The notes under the pieces: generated by a model
The model's database searches: none
Told to the model about the DNA's origin: nothing
What the model saw: only the letters and a program-made list of their open reading frames with translations
NCBI GenBank assembly: GCA_965212195.1
Contig: CBDBUW010000017.1
Span: 620,001 to 684,000 of the forward strand
Length of the DNA: 64,000 nt
DNA from: JAJCYK01 sp965212195
GTDB taxonomy: Bacteria > Bacteroidota > Bacteroidia > Cytophagales > Cyclobacteriaceae
Direction: 5' to 3'
In this document: positions 38,258 through 45,991 of the stretch, one piece after another
Layout: every line of letters begins with the position of its first letter
Position numbering within the stretch: the first letter of the stretch is position 1
Position numbers and translations under genes: made by a program

Positions 38258-40380
38258 CAGGCTTTGTAATAATTGTTTATGACAAATTTCTCCTCTTGTT
38301 GTTGGCGCAACCGCTGAATCTGATGTAAAAAATCAGATGCTTTTTCTACAAATTGATCTGCAAAGATCGGGGTAACTGGTTGCTCCTTAAATTCCAGCAC
38401 ATAAGAGGAAAAGTCTTTCAAGTCCAGCCTGCCGGTCTTCACAAAGTGGGTATCAAAATCACCTATAATCCCCATATGTGTATTACATCGCACATCCTCA
38501 GCGAGCAACAGTGCCTTAGCCGCTACCACCATAGAAGCGTAGGCATGATAGCAGGCATCAGTAAAGTGATGTTGTTGCTTCGCTTCTTTTGCCAATTGCA
38601 GCTTCTCATGGGCATCCACTAAGATGGTACCTACCATATCAAAACTGACACCAGCACATTCTCCCACTCCTATTTCGGGAATAAACGTTTCACTGTGACC
38701 CCAGTCTATGTATTCGGAATCCTGGATATCTTCCAGATTAGCCAAGGGCTTCAACAGATCGTAGAAATATCTTTTGCCCCTACGCTGTACATAGTGGTTG
38801 AAATACTCCCCTTCTGTACTGCGCCCTTGATAATCGTCCAGTAATAGCCTCAGGGTTTGAGGGATTCTCTTAGTAGGAAGTTTTATGACTTTCTCAGCGA
38901 TAAAACCCTGTCCCTGCAGATCTACGCCTCCGCCCAATACGACTTGCAGCGCCGGCACCACCAGGGCTCCGTTCTTGATAGAACTGCCGTGAAATCCAAT
39001 ATTTGCGGCCATATGTTGGCCACATGAATTCATACAACCGCTGATCTTAATACTGATCTGGGATTCAAGTAGCAAGTGAGGATATTCCGAACGGATCACG
39101 CGCTCCAATTCTTGGGCAATTCCCGTGCTATTGGTGACCCCTAGGTTGCAGGTGTCGGTCCCTGGACAGGCAGTAATATCCGCTATGGTATTGAAGCCTG
39201 TTTCTGCCAGGCCCAGGTTATCCAAGGCCTCAAATACCTGTGGTAAATTTTGAGGGTGTACATGTCTAAGCACTAAGCCTTGGTTAACGGTTACCCTGAT
39301 ATCATCGGCAGTGAATTTTAAAACAATATCCGCCAAGGCCCGGGCTGTGGGTGCCTTAATGTTGCCCAGTTGAAGTTTGATGTTAACGGCATAATACTGC
39401 GGTTGTTTTTGTTGGAAAACATTGGTAGTGCGCCACAGCTGATATTTTTCCTGATCTTTGATATTAATTTCGGAAGTTGTCCGGTCATCCCGGGGACCAA
39501 CCTGAGGAACATTGTTTATGTCAATCTCCACGGTTTGTGCTGCCAAACCAGCCATCTCCTCTTCAGTCAATTCCAGAAACCGCTGCAGTCCTATGCCCCT
39601 TTTTTCATCCAGCAAGAATTTCATGCGCGCCTTTAGACGTTTCTCCCGTTCCCCGTACCGATCAAAAACCCTTAAGGCTGCTTCTTTAAAGGGAATGATC
39701 CTGTTTACCGGAAGGAATTCATAAACCGTTCTGGCGATAAAGGCCTGAGCCCCCAGACCTCCTCCTACTACTACTTTGAAGCCCCTTTTACCTGATTTCA
39801 CTCTGGGTATGAATCCAAAATCATGAAAGTAGGTGTAGGCCGAATCCCGTTCACTGGAGGAGAAAGCTGATTTTACTTTTCTCCCCATGTCTTGACAAAT
39901 AGGATTTCGCAGGAAATATTCGAACATAGCCTGGGCATAAGGAGAAATATCAAAAGGCTCATGAGGATCAATGCCCGCATAAGCCGATCCCGTAATATTG
40001 CGAACGGTGTTGCCGCAAGCCTCCCTTAGGGTCAGCCCCACCTCTTCCAATTCCTCCCAAATTTTAGGAGCGTCGTCCAATTTCACATAATGCAACTGTA
40101 TACATTGACGCGTGGTGGTATGCAGATTTCCATTGGTGTATTTTTCCGAAATGTCGGCTATACGTGCTAGTTGTTGGGCTGTCATGCGGCCAAAAGGGAT
40201 CTTAATGCGGAACATTTGTACTCCTAACTGTCGCTGCCCATACACCCCTCTGGTCAACCTGAAAGCCTTAAATCGCTCCTCTGGGATTTCTCCGGTTTTA
40301 AATTCATCAATTCTGCGCTGTAGCTCCAGTATATCATGGTTGGCAGCGGCCGATATCTTCTCGGTTTTAGACAAGGTCAT
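38257..40380 (-). CDS. Siroheme sulfite (nitrite/sulfite-type) reductase with C-terminal HEPN-like domain
   Basis: Six-electron reduction of sulfite to sulfide using siroheme and a [4Fe-4S] cluster. The 707-residue protein has two ferredoxin-like half domains and the four cluster cysteines in A-C-P-G-T-D-T-C (about 402-407) and G-C-M-N-S-C-G-Q-H (about 447-451). About 110 residues beyond the usual enzyme (about 590-700) resemble the helical HEPN domain that Bacteroidota sulfite reductases often carry. Nitrite reduction is possible by family, but the neighbours (siroheme genes, cysH) argue for sulfite. Directly upstream lies a cysteine attenuator, so expression should fall when cysteine is plentiful. 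Confidence 0.9.
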   Translation of the reverse strand: MTLSKTEKISAAANHDILELQRRIDEFKTGEIPEERFKAFRLTRGVYGQRQLGVQMFRIKIPFGRMTAQQLARIADISEKYTNGNLHTTTRQCIQLHYVKLDDAPKIWEELEEVGLTLREACGNTVRNITGSAYAGIDPHEPFDISPYAQAMFEYFLRNPICQDMGRKVKSAFSSSERDSAYTYFHDFGFIPRVKSGKRGFKVVVGGGLGAQAFIARTVYEFLPVNRIIPFKEAALRVFDRYGEREKRLKARMKFLLDEKRGIGLQRFLELTEEEMAGLAAQTVEIDINNVPQVGPRDDRTTSEINIKDQEKYQLWRTTNVFQQKQPQYYAVNIKLQLGNIKAPTARALADIVLKFTADDIRVTVNQGLVLRHVHPQNLPQVFEALDNLGLAETGFNTIADITACPGTDTCNLGVTNSTGIAQELERVIRSEYPHLLLESQISIKISGCMNSCGQHMAANIGFHGSSIKNGALVVPALQVVLGGGVDLQGQGFIAEKVIKLPTKRIPQTLRLLLDDYQGRSTEGEYFNHYVQRRGKRYFYDLLKPLANLEDIQDSEYIDWGHSETFIPEIGVGECAGVSFDMVGTILVDAHEKLQLAKEAKQQHHFTDACYHAYASMVVAAKALLLAEDVRCNTHMGIIGDFDTHFVKTGRLDLKDFSSYVLEFKEQPVTPIFADQFVEKASDFLHQIQRLRQQQEEKFVINNYYKA

Positions 40381-40413
40381 TATTGATCGTAATTAAGTTT
40401 CATTAACAAATGG

Positions 40414-40448
40414 AAAAAAAAAGAGCTCCTCGGTTCCGGGGAGCTCTT
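40414..40448 (-). terminator. Attenuator terminator before the sulfite reductase gene
   Basis: Minus strand: AAGAGCTCC pairs with GGAGCTCTT, extended inward by three pairs (one wobble) to a 12-bp stem with a GAAC tetraloop, then nine T. It begins 22 nt after the leader-peptide stop and ends 33 nt before the sulfite reductase ATG. The 5' arm includes TCCCCGGAA, which is also complementary over 9 nt to TTCCGGGGA in the leader frame (40492-40500). The two pairings exclude each other, as in amino-acid attenuators. It may also end metZ read-through transcription. Confidence 0.85.
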
Positions 40449-40470
40449 AGGTTTTGATAAATATCAACAA

Positions 40471-40584
40471 CTAAAATAGGCCATATAGTTTTCCCCGGAA
40501 TACGCGAAATTGCATACAACAACAGCAACAACAAATAGCCATCTGTTGAGTTGGGATTAAGAATATATGGGCTCTTGATTTCAT
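40471..40584 (-). CDS. Poly-cysteine leader peptide of the sulfite reductase operon
   Basis: A 37-codon frame from ATG 40584 to TAG 40471-40473. It opens M-K-S-R-A-H-I-F, and residues 18-23 are six consecutive Cys (TGT TGT TGC TGT TGT TGT), followed by M-Q-F-R-V-F-R-G. It sits between metZ and sulfite reductase on their strand, 22 nt before a strong terminator. A ribosome stalled on the Cys codons would leave TTCCGGGGA (codons 29-31) free to pair with the terminator's 5' arm and let transcription continue. The frame, repeat, terminator and complementarity are seen; the mechanism is inferred. Poly-cysteine upstream frames are known as cysteine attenuators in mycobacteria; I know of no description for Bacteroidota. 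Confidence 0.8.
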   Translation of the reverse strand: MKSRAHIFLIPTQQMAICCCCCCMQFRVFRGKLYGLF

Positions 40585-40627
40585 ACTGTCACTGGTTTAT
40601 TTCAAACGTGCAATTCTTTAAAATGAT

Positions 40628-41824
40628 TCATTGAGCAATTTTTTTCTCTTTAGAAGCCAGCAGGGCTCCCACTATATCTTCTAATATGTCGTTCACATTT
40701 TCCAGTCCTACAGAAATCCTGATCAATCCCGGCTGGATCCCTACCTGTAGCTGTTCCTCTTCCGTGAGTTTGCTATGGGTAGTACTGGCAGGGTGGGTTA
40801 CGGTGGTACGAGTATCTCCCAGGTTGGCCGTCAGTGATAGCATACTTAAGTGATCCAGAAACTTAACTGCTCTTTGATAGCCTCCGGAAACCACGAAGGT
40901 AACCAGGGCGCCCCCAAAGCGCATCTGCTTTTTGGCCAATTCTTGTTGAGGATGTGATTTCAGGAATGGGTACTTAACAGATTCAAGTTCTTCATGATCT
41001 TCCAGATATTCCGCGATTTTCTGGGCGTTGTCACAATGTTTTTCCATTCTTACCGGAAGAGTTTCCAAACTTTTAGATAGCATCCACCCATTAAAGGGTG
41101 ATAATGCAGGTCCGGTATGCCTGGTAAAAAAACGTATCTCCTTAATCAACTCCTCATCGCCAACAATAGCTCCTCCGATAGTGCGGCCTTGACCGTCAAT
41201 GAATTTAGTAGCCGAATGGGTAACTAAGTGCGCCCCAAAATCGGTAGGTTGCTGCAAATAAGGCGTGGCAAAACAATTATCTATGTTCAAAATAAGATCA
41301 TGACGGGTGGCCAGCTTACCCAGCCAGGAAAGATCAATGATATCCAGTCCCGGATTGGAGGGAGTTTCTGCAAAGATCATACGGGTACGGCTGTTTATTT
41401 GCGCCTCCCAAGTTTCCGGCTTGTCAATATCCACGTAGGTATGTTCAATACCCCACTTGGGAAATACTTGAGTGAACAGTTGATGGGTTGAACCGAAGAT
41501 CGACCGCGATGCCAAAACGTGATCCCCTTTTTTCAATAAGCCAGCCATACTGCTGAACATAGCGGACATTCCAGATGCTGTGGCTACTCCAGCTGGTGCT
41601 TTTTCCAACAGGCACAATTTCTCGATGAACTCATTGTTATTGGGATTTGAAAATCGCGTGTAGATATTCCCATCCATTTCATCAGCAAACATGGCCCTGG
41701 CCTGCTCAGCATTCTCAAAAGTAAATGAAGAGGTTAGGTACAAAGGGGTGGAGTGCTCCCTAAAACCACTCTGTTTGCTTTGAGTACGAATTGCCTTTGA
41801 AGCAAAATGTTTGTAATTGCTCAT
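40628..41824 (-). CDS. metZ: Trans-sulfuration family PLP enzyme, O-acyl-homoserine sulfhydrylase-like
   Basis: A 398-residue Cys/Met-metabolism PLP enzyme, probably joining O-acylhomoserine with sulfide to give homocysteine. The PLP lysine is in T-H-S-A-T-K-F-I-D-G-Q-G-R, and the G-R-T-I-G-G sequence after it is typical of MetZ-type enzymes. T-H-P-A-S-T-T-H near the end is a family motif. It differs from metY in the same operon, which has the longer O-acetylhomoserine type. It starts 1 nt after the homoserine dehydrogenase gene ends. A cystathionine synthase or lyase role cannot be excluded by sight. Confidence 0.85.
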   Translation of the reverse strand: MSNYKHFASKAIRTQSKQSGFREHSTPLYLTSSFTFENAEQARAMFADEMDGNIYTRFSNPNNNEFIEKLCLLEKAPAGVATASGMSAMFSSMAGLLKKGDHVLASRSIFGSTHQLFTQVFPKWGIEHTYVDIDKPETWEAQINSRTRMIFAETPSNPGLDIIDLSWLGKLATRHDLILNIDNCFATPYLQQPTDFGAHLVTHSATKFIDGQGRTIGGAIVGDEELIKEIRFFTRHTGPALSPFNGWMLSKSLETLPVRMEKHCDNAQKIAEYLEDHEELESVKYPFLKSHPQQELAKKQMRFGGALVTFVVSGGYQRAVKFLDHLSMLSLTANLGDTRTTVTHPASTTHSKLTEEEQLQVGIQPGLIRISVGLENVNDILEDIVGALLASKEKKIAQ

Positions 41825-41825
41825 C

Positions 41826-43055
41826 TTAGTGGACCAACTCCTTTTTTAATACGCCATTTAAACCGCTAATGGTTTCCTGCACAGACGAAATGTCCACAAT
41901 GGCAATCCCTTGCTGATCCGCATAATCCTGTAAGGACCACAAATGGCTCAACGAAATAGTACCCAGCACAAAGCCACCGTTTTTAAATCGGCCCTCGCTC
42001 CAAATTTTATGGAACTGGAACTCCTCCAATTGACTTGGCTGCTTGAATCTTAAATAGATGGGCACCTTTATTTTGTTATCTATGAAATGACTTGCCCCGG
42101 ATGACAACTTTGGATAGTCATAAGTTTGATGCTTTAGAACTGCATGCAAATCAGCTACAACCGAAGCCGCAGTGGGGTGACTACCAGCTCCCTTTCCGGT
42201 GTACAAGTGTGAATCGCTGTAGGCACCCTGGACCAGTACTCCATTGTACTCTTCTTCTACCGGCCAAAGTGGGTTCTCATCATTTACGAACGCAGGCATC
42301 ACATAGGCTCTCACACCCGGATTCTTCAAGGCGGCCCGTGCTACCAATTTGATTCTCAAACCCCTGGACCTGGCAAAGGCAAAATCTTCCTCCCTCAAAT
42401 GATGAATACCCAAGTTTACCAAGCTTTGGGGGGTAGTGATCACACCAAATCCATGAGCTAGCAAGATCACCAATTTGTTTAAGCTGTCAAACCCGCCCAC
42501 ATCCAACCTGGGATCAGTTTCAGCAAAACCCAAGTCCTGCGCCAGACTTAAAGCCTGTTGATAGCTGATCCCGTCTTTCTCTATTTTAGAAAGGATGAAA
42601 TTGCTGGAGCCATTGAAAATACCAGAAATCTGTTGCAAGGGTTCCCCGGTATAAAAGCTGTCAACGGTATTAACTATGGGTATACTGCCGCAAACGGCCG
42701 CTTCATATCTCAGGGCGTTTTGTGGGTTTCTCAATAGTAGAAGCTCCTCAAAATGCTCTGCCACCATCTTTTTATTAGCGGTAACTACCTTCTTCCCCTT
42801 TAGTAAGGCATTCTTCACAATACCAAAGGCCTCTTCGGCATTATCGATTAGCTCTACGATGACATCAATTTCAGGATTGTTCAATAGATCCTGCGGGTTG
42901 AAGGTAAAACGGTCCTTTGGCAATGTCCTAGGCTTGCTGGTGTCCTTTACGCAAATACCTATTATTTCCATAGGCAGCTGTTGCTGTTGTAGGATGTCAT
43001 AGAATCCCTGACCTACGCAACCAAATCCGAACAATCCGATTTTTATATTATCCAT
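41826..43055 (-). CDS. hom: Homoserine dehydrogenase
   Basis: Makes homoserine from aspartate semialdehyde, feeding MetX. The 409-residue protein begins with a Rossmann motif G-L-F-G-F-G-C-V-G-Q-G. It has A-N-K-K-M-V-A before the catalytic domain, which shows G-I-F-N-G-S-S-N-F-I-L and L-D-V-G-G-F-D-S-L-N-K. K-G-A-G-S-H-P-T-A matches the conserved N-(H/P)-T-A-type motif of the family. It has no fused aspartate kinase and no ACT domain signature that I can identify. Its start overlaps metX by 8 nt. Confidence 0.92.
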   Translation of the reverse strand: MDNIKIGLFGFGCVGQGFYDILQQQQLPMEIIGICVKDTSKPRTLPKDRFTFNPQDLLNNPEIDVIVELIDNAEEAFGIVKNALLKGKKVVTANKKMVAEHFEELLLLRNPQNALRYEAAVCGSIPIVNTVDSFYTGEPLQQISGIFNGSSNFILSKIEKDGISYQQALSLAQDLGFAETDPRLDVGGFDSLNKLVILLAHGFGVITTPQSLVNLGIHHLREEDFAFARSRGLRIKLVARAALKNPGVRAYVMPAFVNDENPLWPVEEEYNGVLVQGAYSDSHLYTGKGAGSHPTAASVVADLHAVLKHQTYDYPKLSSGASHFIDNKIKVPIYLRFKQPSQLEEFQFHKIWSEGRFKNGGFVLGTISLSHLWSLQDYADQQGIAIVDISSVQETISGLNGVLKKELVH

Positions 43056-44085
43056 TTGCAGATAGTGGTTTTGAATCTTCAGTATTTAGCTCATTCAGTA
43101 TAGATGAAAGTTGCTCCAATTCTAACAGAAAGCCGTCGTGTCCGTAGTGAGAGTCAATCTCATAATACTCCGACCGCCGAATATGCATGGCTAAAAATCG
43201 CTGTTCTGAAAGCGGGAACAAGATATCTGACCTGATACCTATTATTTTAGTATTGGCTTCAATGATATTTAGGGCATTGGTCAGACCATCCCGGTTGCGG
43301 CCTAAATTGTGGGAATCCATAGCCTTAGATAAATACCAATACGTATAAGCATTGAATCGTTTATATAATTTCTCACCTTGGTACTGCTGGTAAGAGGAGG
43401 CTTTGAACTGGTCGACAATATGATGGCCATCTTCGCTTTGAGTGCCCAAATAGCTTTGATAGCTGCGGTAGGAAAGCAATGCTGCCGCCCGTGCCGCTTT
43501 CATGCCTACCATACCGGCCTGGTCATGTGACTCACCCCAGCTGGGATCAGTCTCTATGGCCATACGTTGGGTCTCGTTAAATGCCACTCCCCAAGGACTA
43601 TGCACGGCATTCGAGGCCACAATCACCAGGTTCCGAATAATTCCGGGGTTCACTATACTCCATTCCAGTGCCTGCTGACCACCCATTGACCCACCAATTA
43701 GGGTATGAATGCCTGTAATGCCCATATGTACCCTGAGCAGATCAAAGGAACTGACAATATCGCGGTTGGTCAATAGCGGGAATTCCGCATAGTAGGGTCT
43801 TCCGGTAGCGGGATTTTGCGACAATGGGCCGGTGGACCCATAGCAGCCTCCCAGCATGTTAACACAGATGACAAAATAGTGCCTGGGGTCAAACTTGCGT
43901 TCAATCAAGCCCGACCACCAATCGCTAAAATCAGAGTTAGCCGTCAAGGCATGGCATACCCAAACCACATTGTCCCTGGAAGCATTCAAACTACCAAGTG
44001 TGGAATATTGCAGGTTAAATCCCGGCAATATTCCACCTTGCTCAAGTTGAAATTCTTCTGTAAATGTGAATTGGGGTTGTTCCAT
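43048..44085 (-). CDS. metX: Homoserine O-acyltransferase, MetX family
   Basis: Activates homoserine by transfer of an acyl group (usually acetyl) from acyl-CoA. An alpha/beta hydrolase of 345 residues with the nucleophile motif G-G-S-M-G-G-Q-Q-A-L-E-W and catalytic Asp and His near the C-terminus (D-I-L-F-P, then H-Y-G-H-D-G-F). C-H-A-L-T-A-N-S is the oxyanion region. ATG 44085 lies 4 nt after metY ends and gives M-E-Q-P-Q-F; a longer frame to 44121 would overlap metY. Acetyl rather than succinyl specificity is inferred from the linked O-acetylhomoserine sulfhydrylase. Confidence 0.92.
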   Translation of the reverse strand: MEQPQFTFTEEFQLEQGGILPGFNLQYSTLGSLNASRDNVVWVCHALTANSDFSDWWSGLIERKFDPRHYFVICVNMLGGCYGSTGPLSQNPATGRPYYAEFPLLTNRDIVSSFDLLRVHMGITGIHTLIGGSMGGQQALEWSIVNPGIIRNLVIVASNAVHSPWGVAFNETQRMAIETDPSWGESHDQAGMVGMKAARAAALLSYRSYQSYLGTQSEDGHHIVDQFKASSYQQYQGEKLYKRFNAYTYWYLSKAMDSHNLGRNRDGLTNALNIIEANTKIIGIRSDILFPLSEQRFLAMHIRRSEYYEIDSHYGHDGFLLELEQLSSILNELNTEDSKPLSANG

Positions 44086-44089
44086 TGGA

Positions 44090-45412
44090 TTAAACCGAAG
44101 CTGCTGCGAAGACTTTTTCAAAAGCTTGCTGCAGATCTATTTTGATGTCCTCAATATGTTCTATCCCCGCGGATATCCTGAGCCTGGTCGGGGTCACGCC
44201 AGCATCCAACTGTTCCTGCTCAGATAGCTGCTGGTGAGTAGTGGAAGCGGGATGAATGATTAGGGTTTTGGCATCTCCAACATTGGCCAGATGGCTCACC
44301 AGCTGTAAGCTGTTCACGAATCGCTCGGCATTTTCCTGTCCCCCTTTGATTTCAAATGTGAGTACTCCACCATACCCCCTCTTAAGATACTTTTGAGCCA
44401 AGCCGTGGTAAGGACTGGATGCCAGCCCGGGATACGATACACTTTCCACTAACTCGTGCGCTTCCAACCATTGTGCTAGTTCCAAAGCATTTTGAACGGT
44501 CCGTTCTACGCGTAAAGACAGGGTTTCCAATCCTTGAAGAAACAAGAATGCATTAAAAGGGCTTACCGCCGGACCAAAGTCCCGCAGGCCTTCTACCCTA
44601 GCCCTTATGATAAAGGCGATATTGCCAAAAGGGCCGTCTGTTCCGAAAACTTCCCAAAATTTCAATCCGTGATAGCCTTCAGAGGGCTCGGTGAATTGTG
44701 GATACCGGCCATTGCCCCAGTTGAAATTGCCTCCGTCCACGATAACGCCTCCTATACTGGTACCATGCCCGCCAATCCACTTGGTAGCTGAGCTTACCAC
44801 TACATGTGCCCCATGTTCCAGAGGGCGAAATAAATATCCGGCGGCCCCAAAGGTATTGTCCACGATCAAGGGCAAGTCGTGGTCTTTGGCCACCTGAGCG
44901 ATAGCCTCGAAATCCGGAATATTGAACTCGGGGTTACCTATGGTCTCCAGGTAAAGTGCTTTGGTATTATCATCGATGAGGTCCGCAAAACTTTGAGGAC
45001 TATCATCTTTGGTAAATCGAACCTCTACTCCCAACCTCTTGAAAGCAACCTTAAACTGATTATAGGTGCCACCGTACAAATGGCTGGTTGAAATAAAATT
45101 ATCACCGTTTTGTAAAATGTTGTTTAGAGCAATGAACTGTGCAGCTTGGCCGGAAGCCGTCGCTAAGGCTGCAGCGCCTCCTTCCAGGGCGGCTACCCGC
45201 TTTTCCAATACATCCGTCGTAGGGTTCATGATACGGGTGTAAATGTTACCAAATTCCTTTAGAGCGAAGAGATTTGCACCGTGCTCGGAATCCTTAAAAG
45301 TGTAACTGGTAGTTTGATAGATCGGGACTGCTCTGGAACGCGTGGTTTCATCTATTTCTTGCCCTGCGTGTAATTGCAGAGTTTCATATCGCAGATTAGG
45401 CTGTTCGGACAT
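44090..45412 (-). CDS. metY: O-acetylhomoserine sulfhydrylase
   Basis: Converts O-acetylhomoserine and sulfide to homocysteine (direct sulfhydrylation). At 440 residues it has the extra length typical of MetY. The opening is T-L-Q-L-H-A-G-Q-E, the PLP lysine sits in S-S-A-T-K-W-I-G-G-H-G, and G-D-A-K-T-L-I-I-H-P-A-S-T-T-H-Q-Q-L is highly characteristic. It is first in the metY-metX-hom-metZ operon, whose leader holds a SAM riboswitch and a cysteine-rich upstream frame. Confidence 0.94.
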   Translation of the reverse strand: MSEQPNLRYETLQLHAGQEIDETTRSRAVPIYQTTSYTFKDSEHGANLFALKEFGNIYTRIMNPTTDVLEKRVAALEGGAAALATASGQAAQFIALNNILQNGDNFISTSHLYGGTYNQFKVAFKRLGVEVRFTKDDSPQSFADLIDDNTKALYLETIGNPEFNIPDFEAIAQVAKDHDLPLIVDNTFGAAGYLFRPLEHGAHVVVSSATKWIGGHGTSIGGVIVDGGNFNWGNGRYPQFTEPSEGYHGLKFWEVFGTDGPFGNIAFIIRARVEGLRDFGPAVSPFNAFLFLQGLETLSLRVERTVQNALELAQWLEAHELVESVSYPGLASSPYHGLAQKYLKRGYGGVLTFEIKGGQENAERFVNSLQLVSHLANVGDAKTLIIHPASTTHQQLSEQEQLDAGVTPTRLRISAGIEHIEDIKIDLQQAFEKVFAAASV

Positions 45413-45490
45413 AATACGTTTTGTTAAATTTTAAAATGATTGAAGTATGGCATTGTTCTTATGGTCTCCTTGGGAGCCAATAGGAATTAT
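45413..45490 (-). promoter_or_regulatory. Gap between cysteine-rich upstream frame and metY, with small hairpin
   Basis: On the minus strand TGG-CTCC and GGAG-A-CCA (45462-45478) can form a 7-bp stem with one bulged A and a 3-nt loop. No T run follows, so it is not an obvious terminator. The rest is A/T-rich sequence up to the metY ATG. Confidence 0.35.
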
Positions 45491-45586
45491 TTAGCAGCGA
45501 CAACAGCAAGCTGAGGCAAATACTGAATAATAACACATTGTGGGCTGAGCGCCAATACCGATAAGGATGTTTGTTTCGTTTGTCAT
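45491..45586 (-). CDS. Cysteine-rich upstream peptide in the metY leader
   Basis: A 31-codon frame from ATG 45586 to TAA 45491-45493, checked codon by codon. It opens M-T-N-E-T-N-I-L-I-G. It has Cys at residue 18 and ends A-C-C-C-R-C-stop, so four of the last five codons are Cys. The ATG lies 11 nt after the P1 stem of the SAM riboswitch. The frame could report cysteine through ribosome stalling at its end, and its own translation could be gated by the riboswitch. Real translation is inferred. The second poly-Cys frame upstream of sulfite reductase makes chance less likely. Confidence 0.6.
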   Translation of the reverse strand: MTNETNILIGIGAQPTMCYYSVFASACCCRC

Positions 45587-45596
45587 AGCAATTAAC

Positions 45597-45692
45597 TTAT
45601 AGTTCCCTTGAGGGCAGGAATTGGCACCTTCCTACATGTGTCGGTGGTTGCCAGAGGGTCCTTGAGCCTGTTCTCTCACCTCTTCTGTATAA
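45597..45692 (-). promoter_or_regulatory. S-box (SAM-I) riboswitch
   Basis: The minus strand carries the S-box core: AGAGGTGAGAGAACAGGCTC, then GGACCC, CTGGCAACCACC, and AAGGTGCCAATTCCTGCC. The closing P1 stem pairs TTATA (45688-45692) with TATAA (45597-45601). It binds S-adenosylmethionine in known members and lowers methionine-gene expression. It sits in the 5' leader of metY-metX-hom-metZ, as expected. No terminator follows the aptamer, so it may act on translation of the adjacent upstream frame or in another way. Confidence 0.9.
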
Positions 45693-45722
45693 ATCAATCG
45701 CTTCGAAAGGCAATTGATATTG

Positions 45723-45755
45723 CAAATGTAATGGTATGCTATTCACAAAACCAAA
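45723..45755 (-). promoter_or_regulatory. Promoter of the metY operon
   Basis: Minus strand: TTTG (45752-45755), 21-nt spacer, then TACATTTG (45723-45730), a full match to the Bacteroidota TTTG / TAnnTTTG consensus. Transcription would start near 45716, about 25 nt before the riboswitch. Confidence 0.75.
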
Positions 45756-45991
45756 CCATTTTTAATATTTGTTGTATAACCCTGCAATAATGAAAGTCTC
45801 TCATATTCTGCAACGGCTATTAATCAGTTTTTACGAATTTGATAGTCCCAGGTTTTAAATTATTACCGACCAATGTCTATTTTTTGAAAAATTCCAAGCC
45901 CATACGTACCCTTGACTGCTTCAATTTATGCTAGAAGATATTTGGCTTAAGCAATAAATAATCATACATTAAAAACCCTAAAAATTACTTG

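Noticed and set aside
40498..40540. Reading the poly-Cys stretch as a mere CAA/CAG simple repeat
   Set aside because: The repeat alone could be chance. The in-frame start and stop, terminator, antiterminator complementarity and sulfur context together favour a leader peptide.
45608..45790. A plus-strand frame of 60 codons
   Set aside because: It is antisense to the SAM riboswitch and promoter and has no protein-like character.
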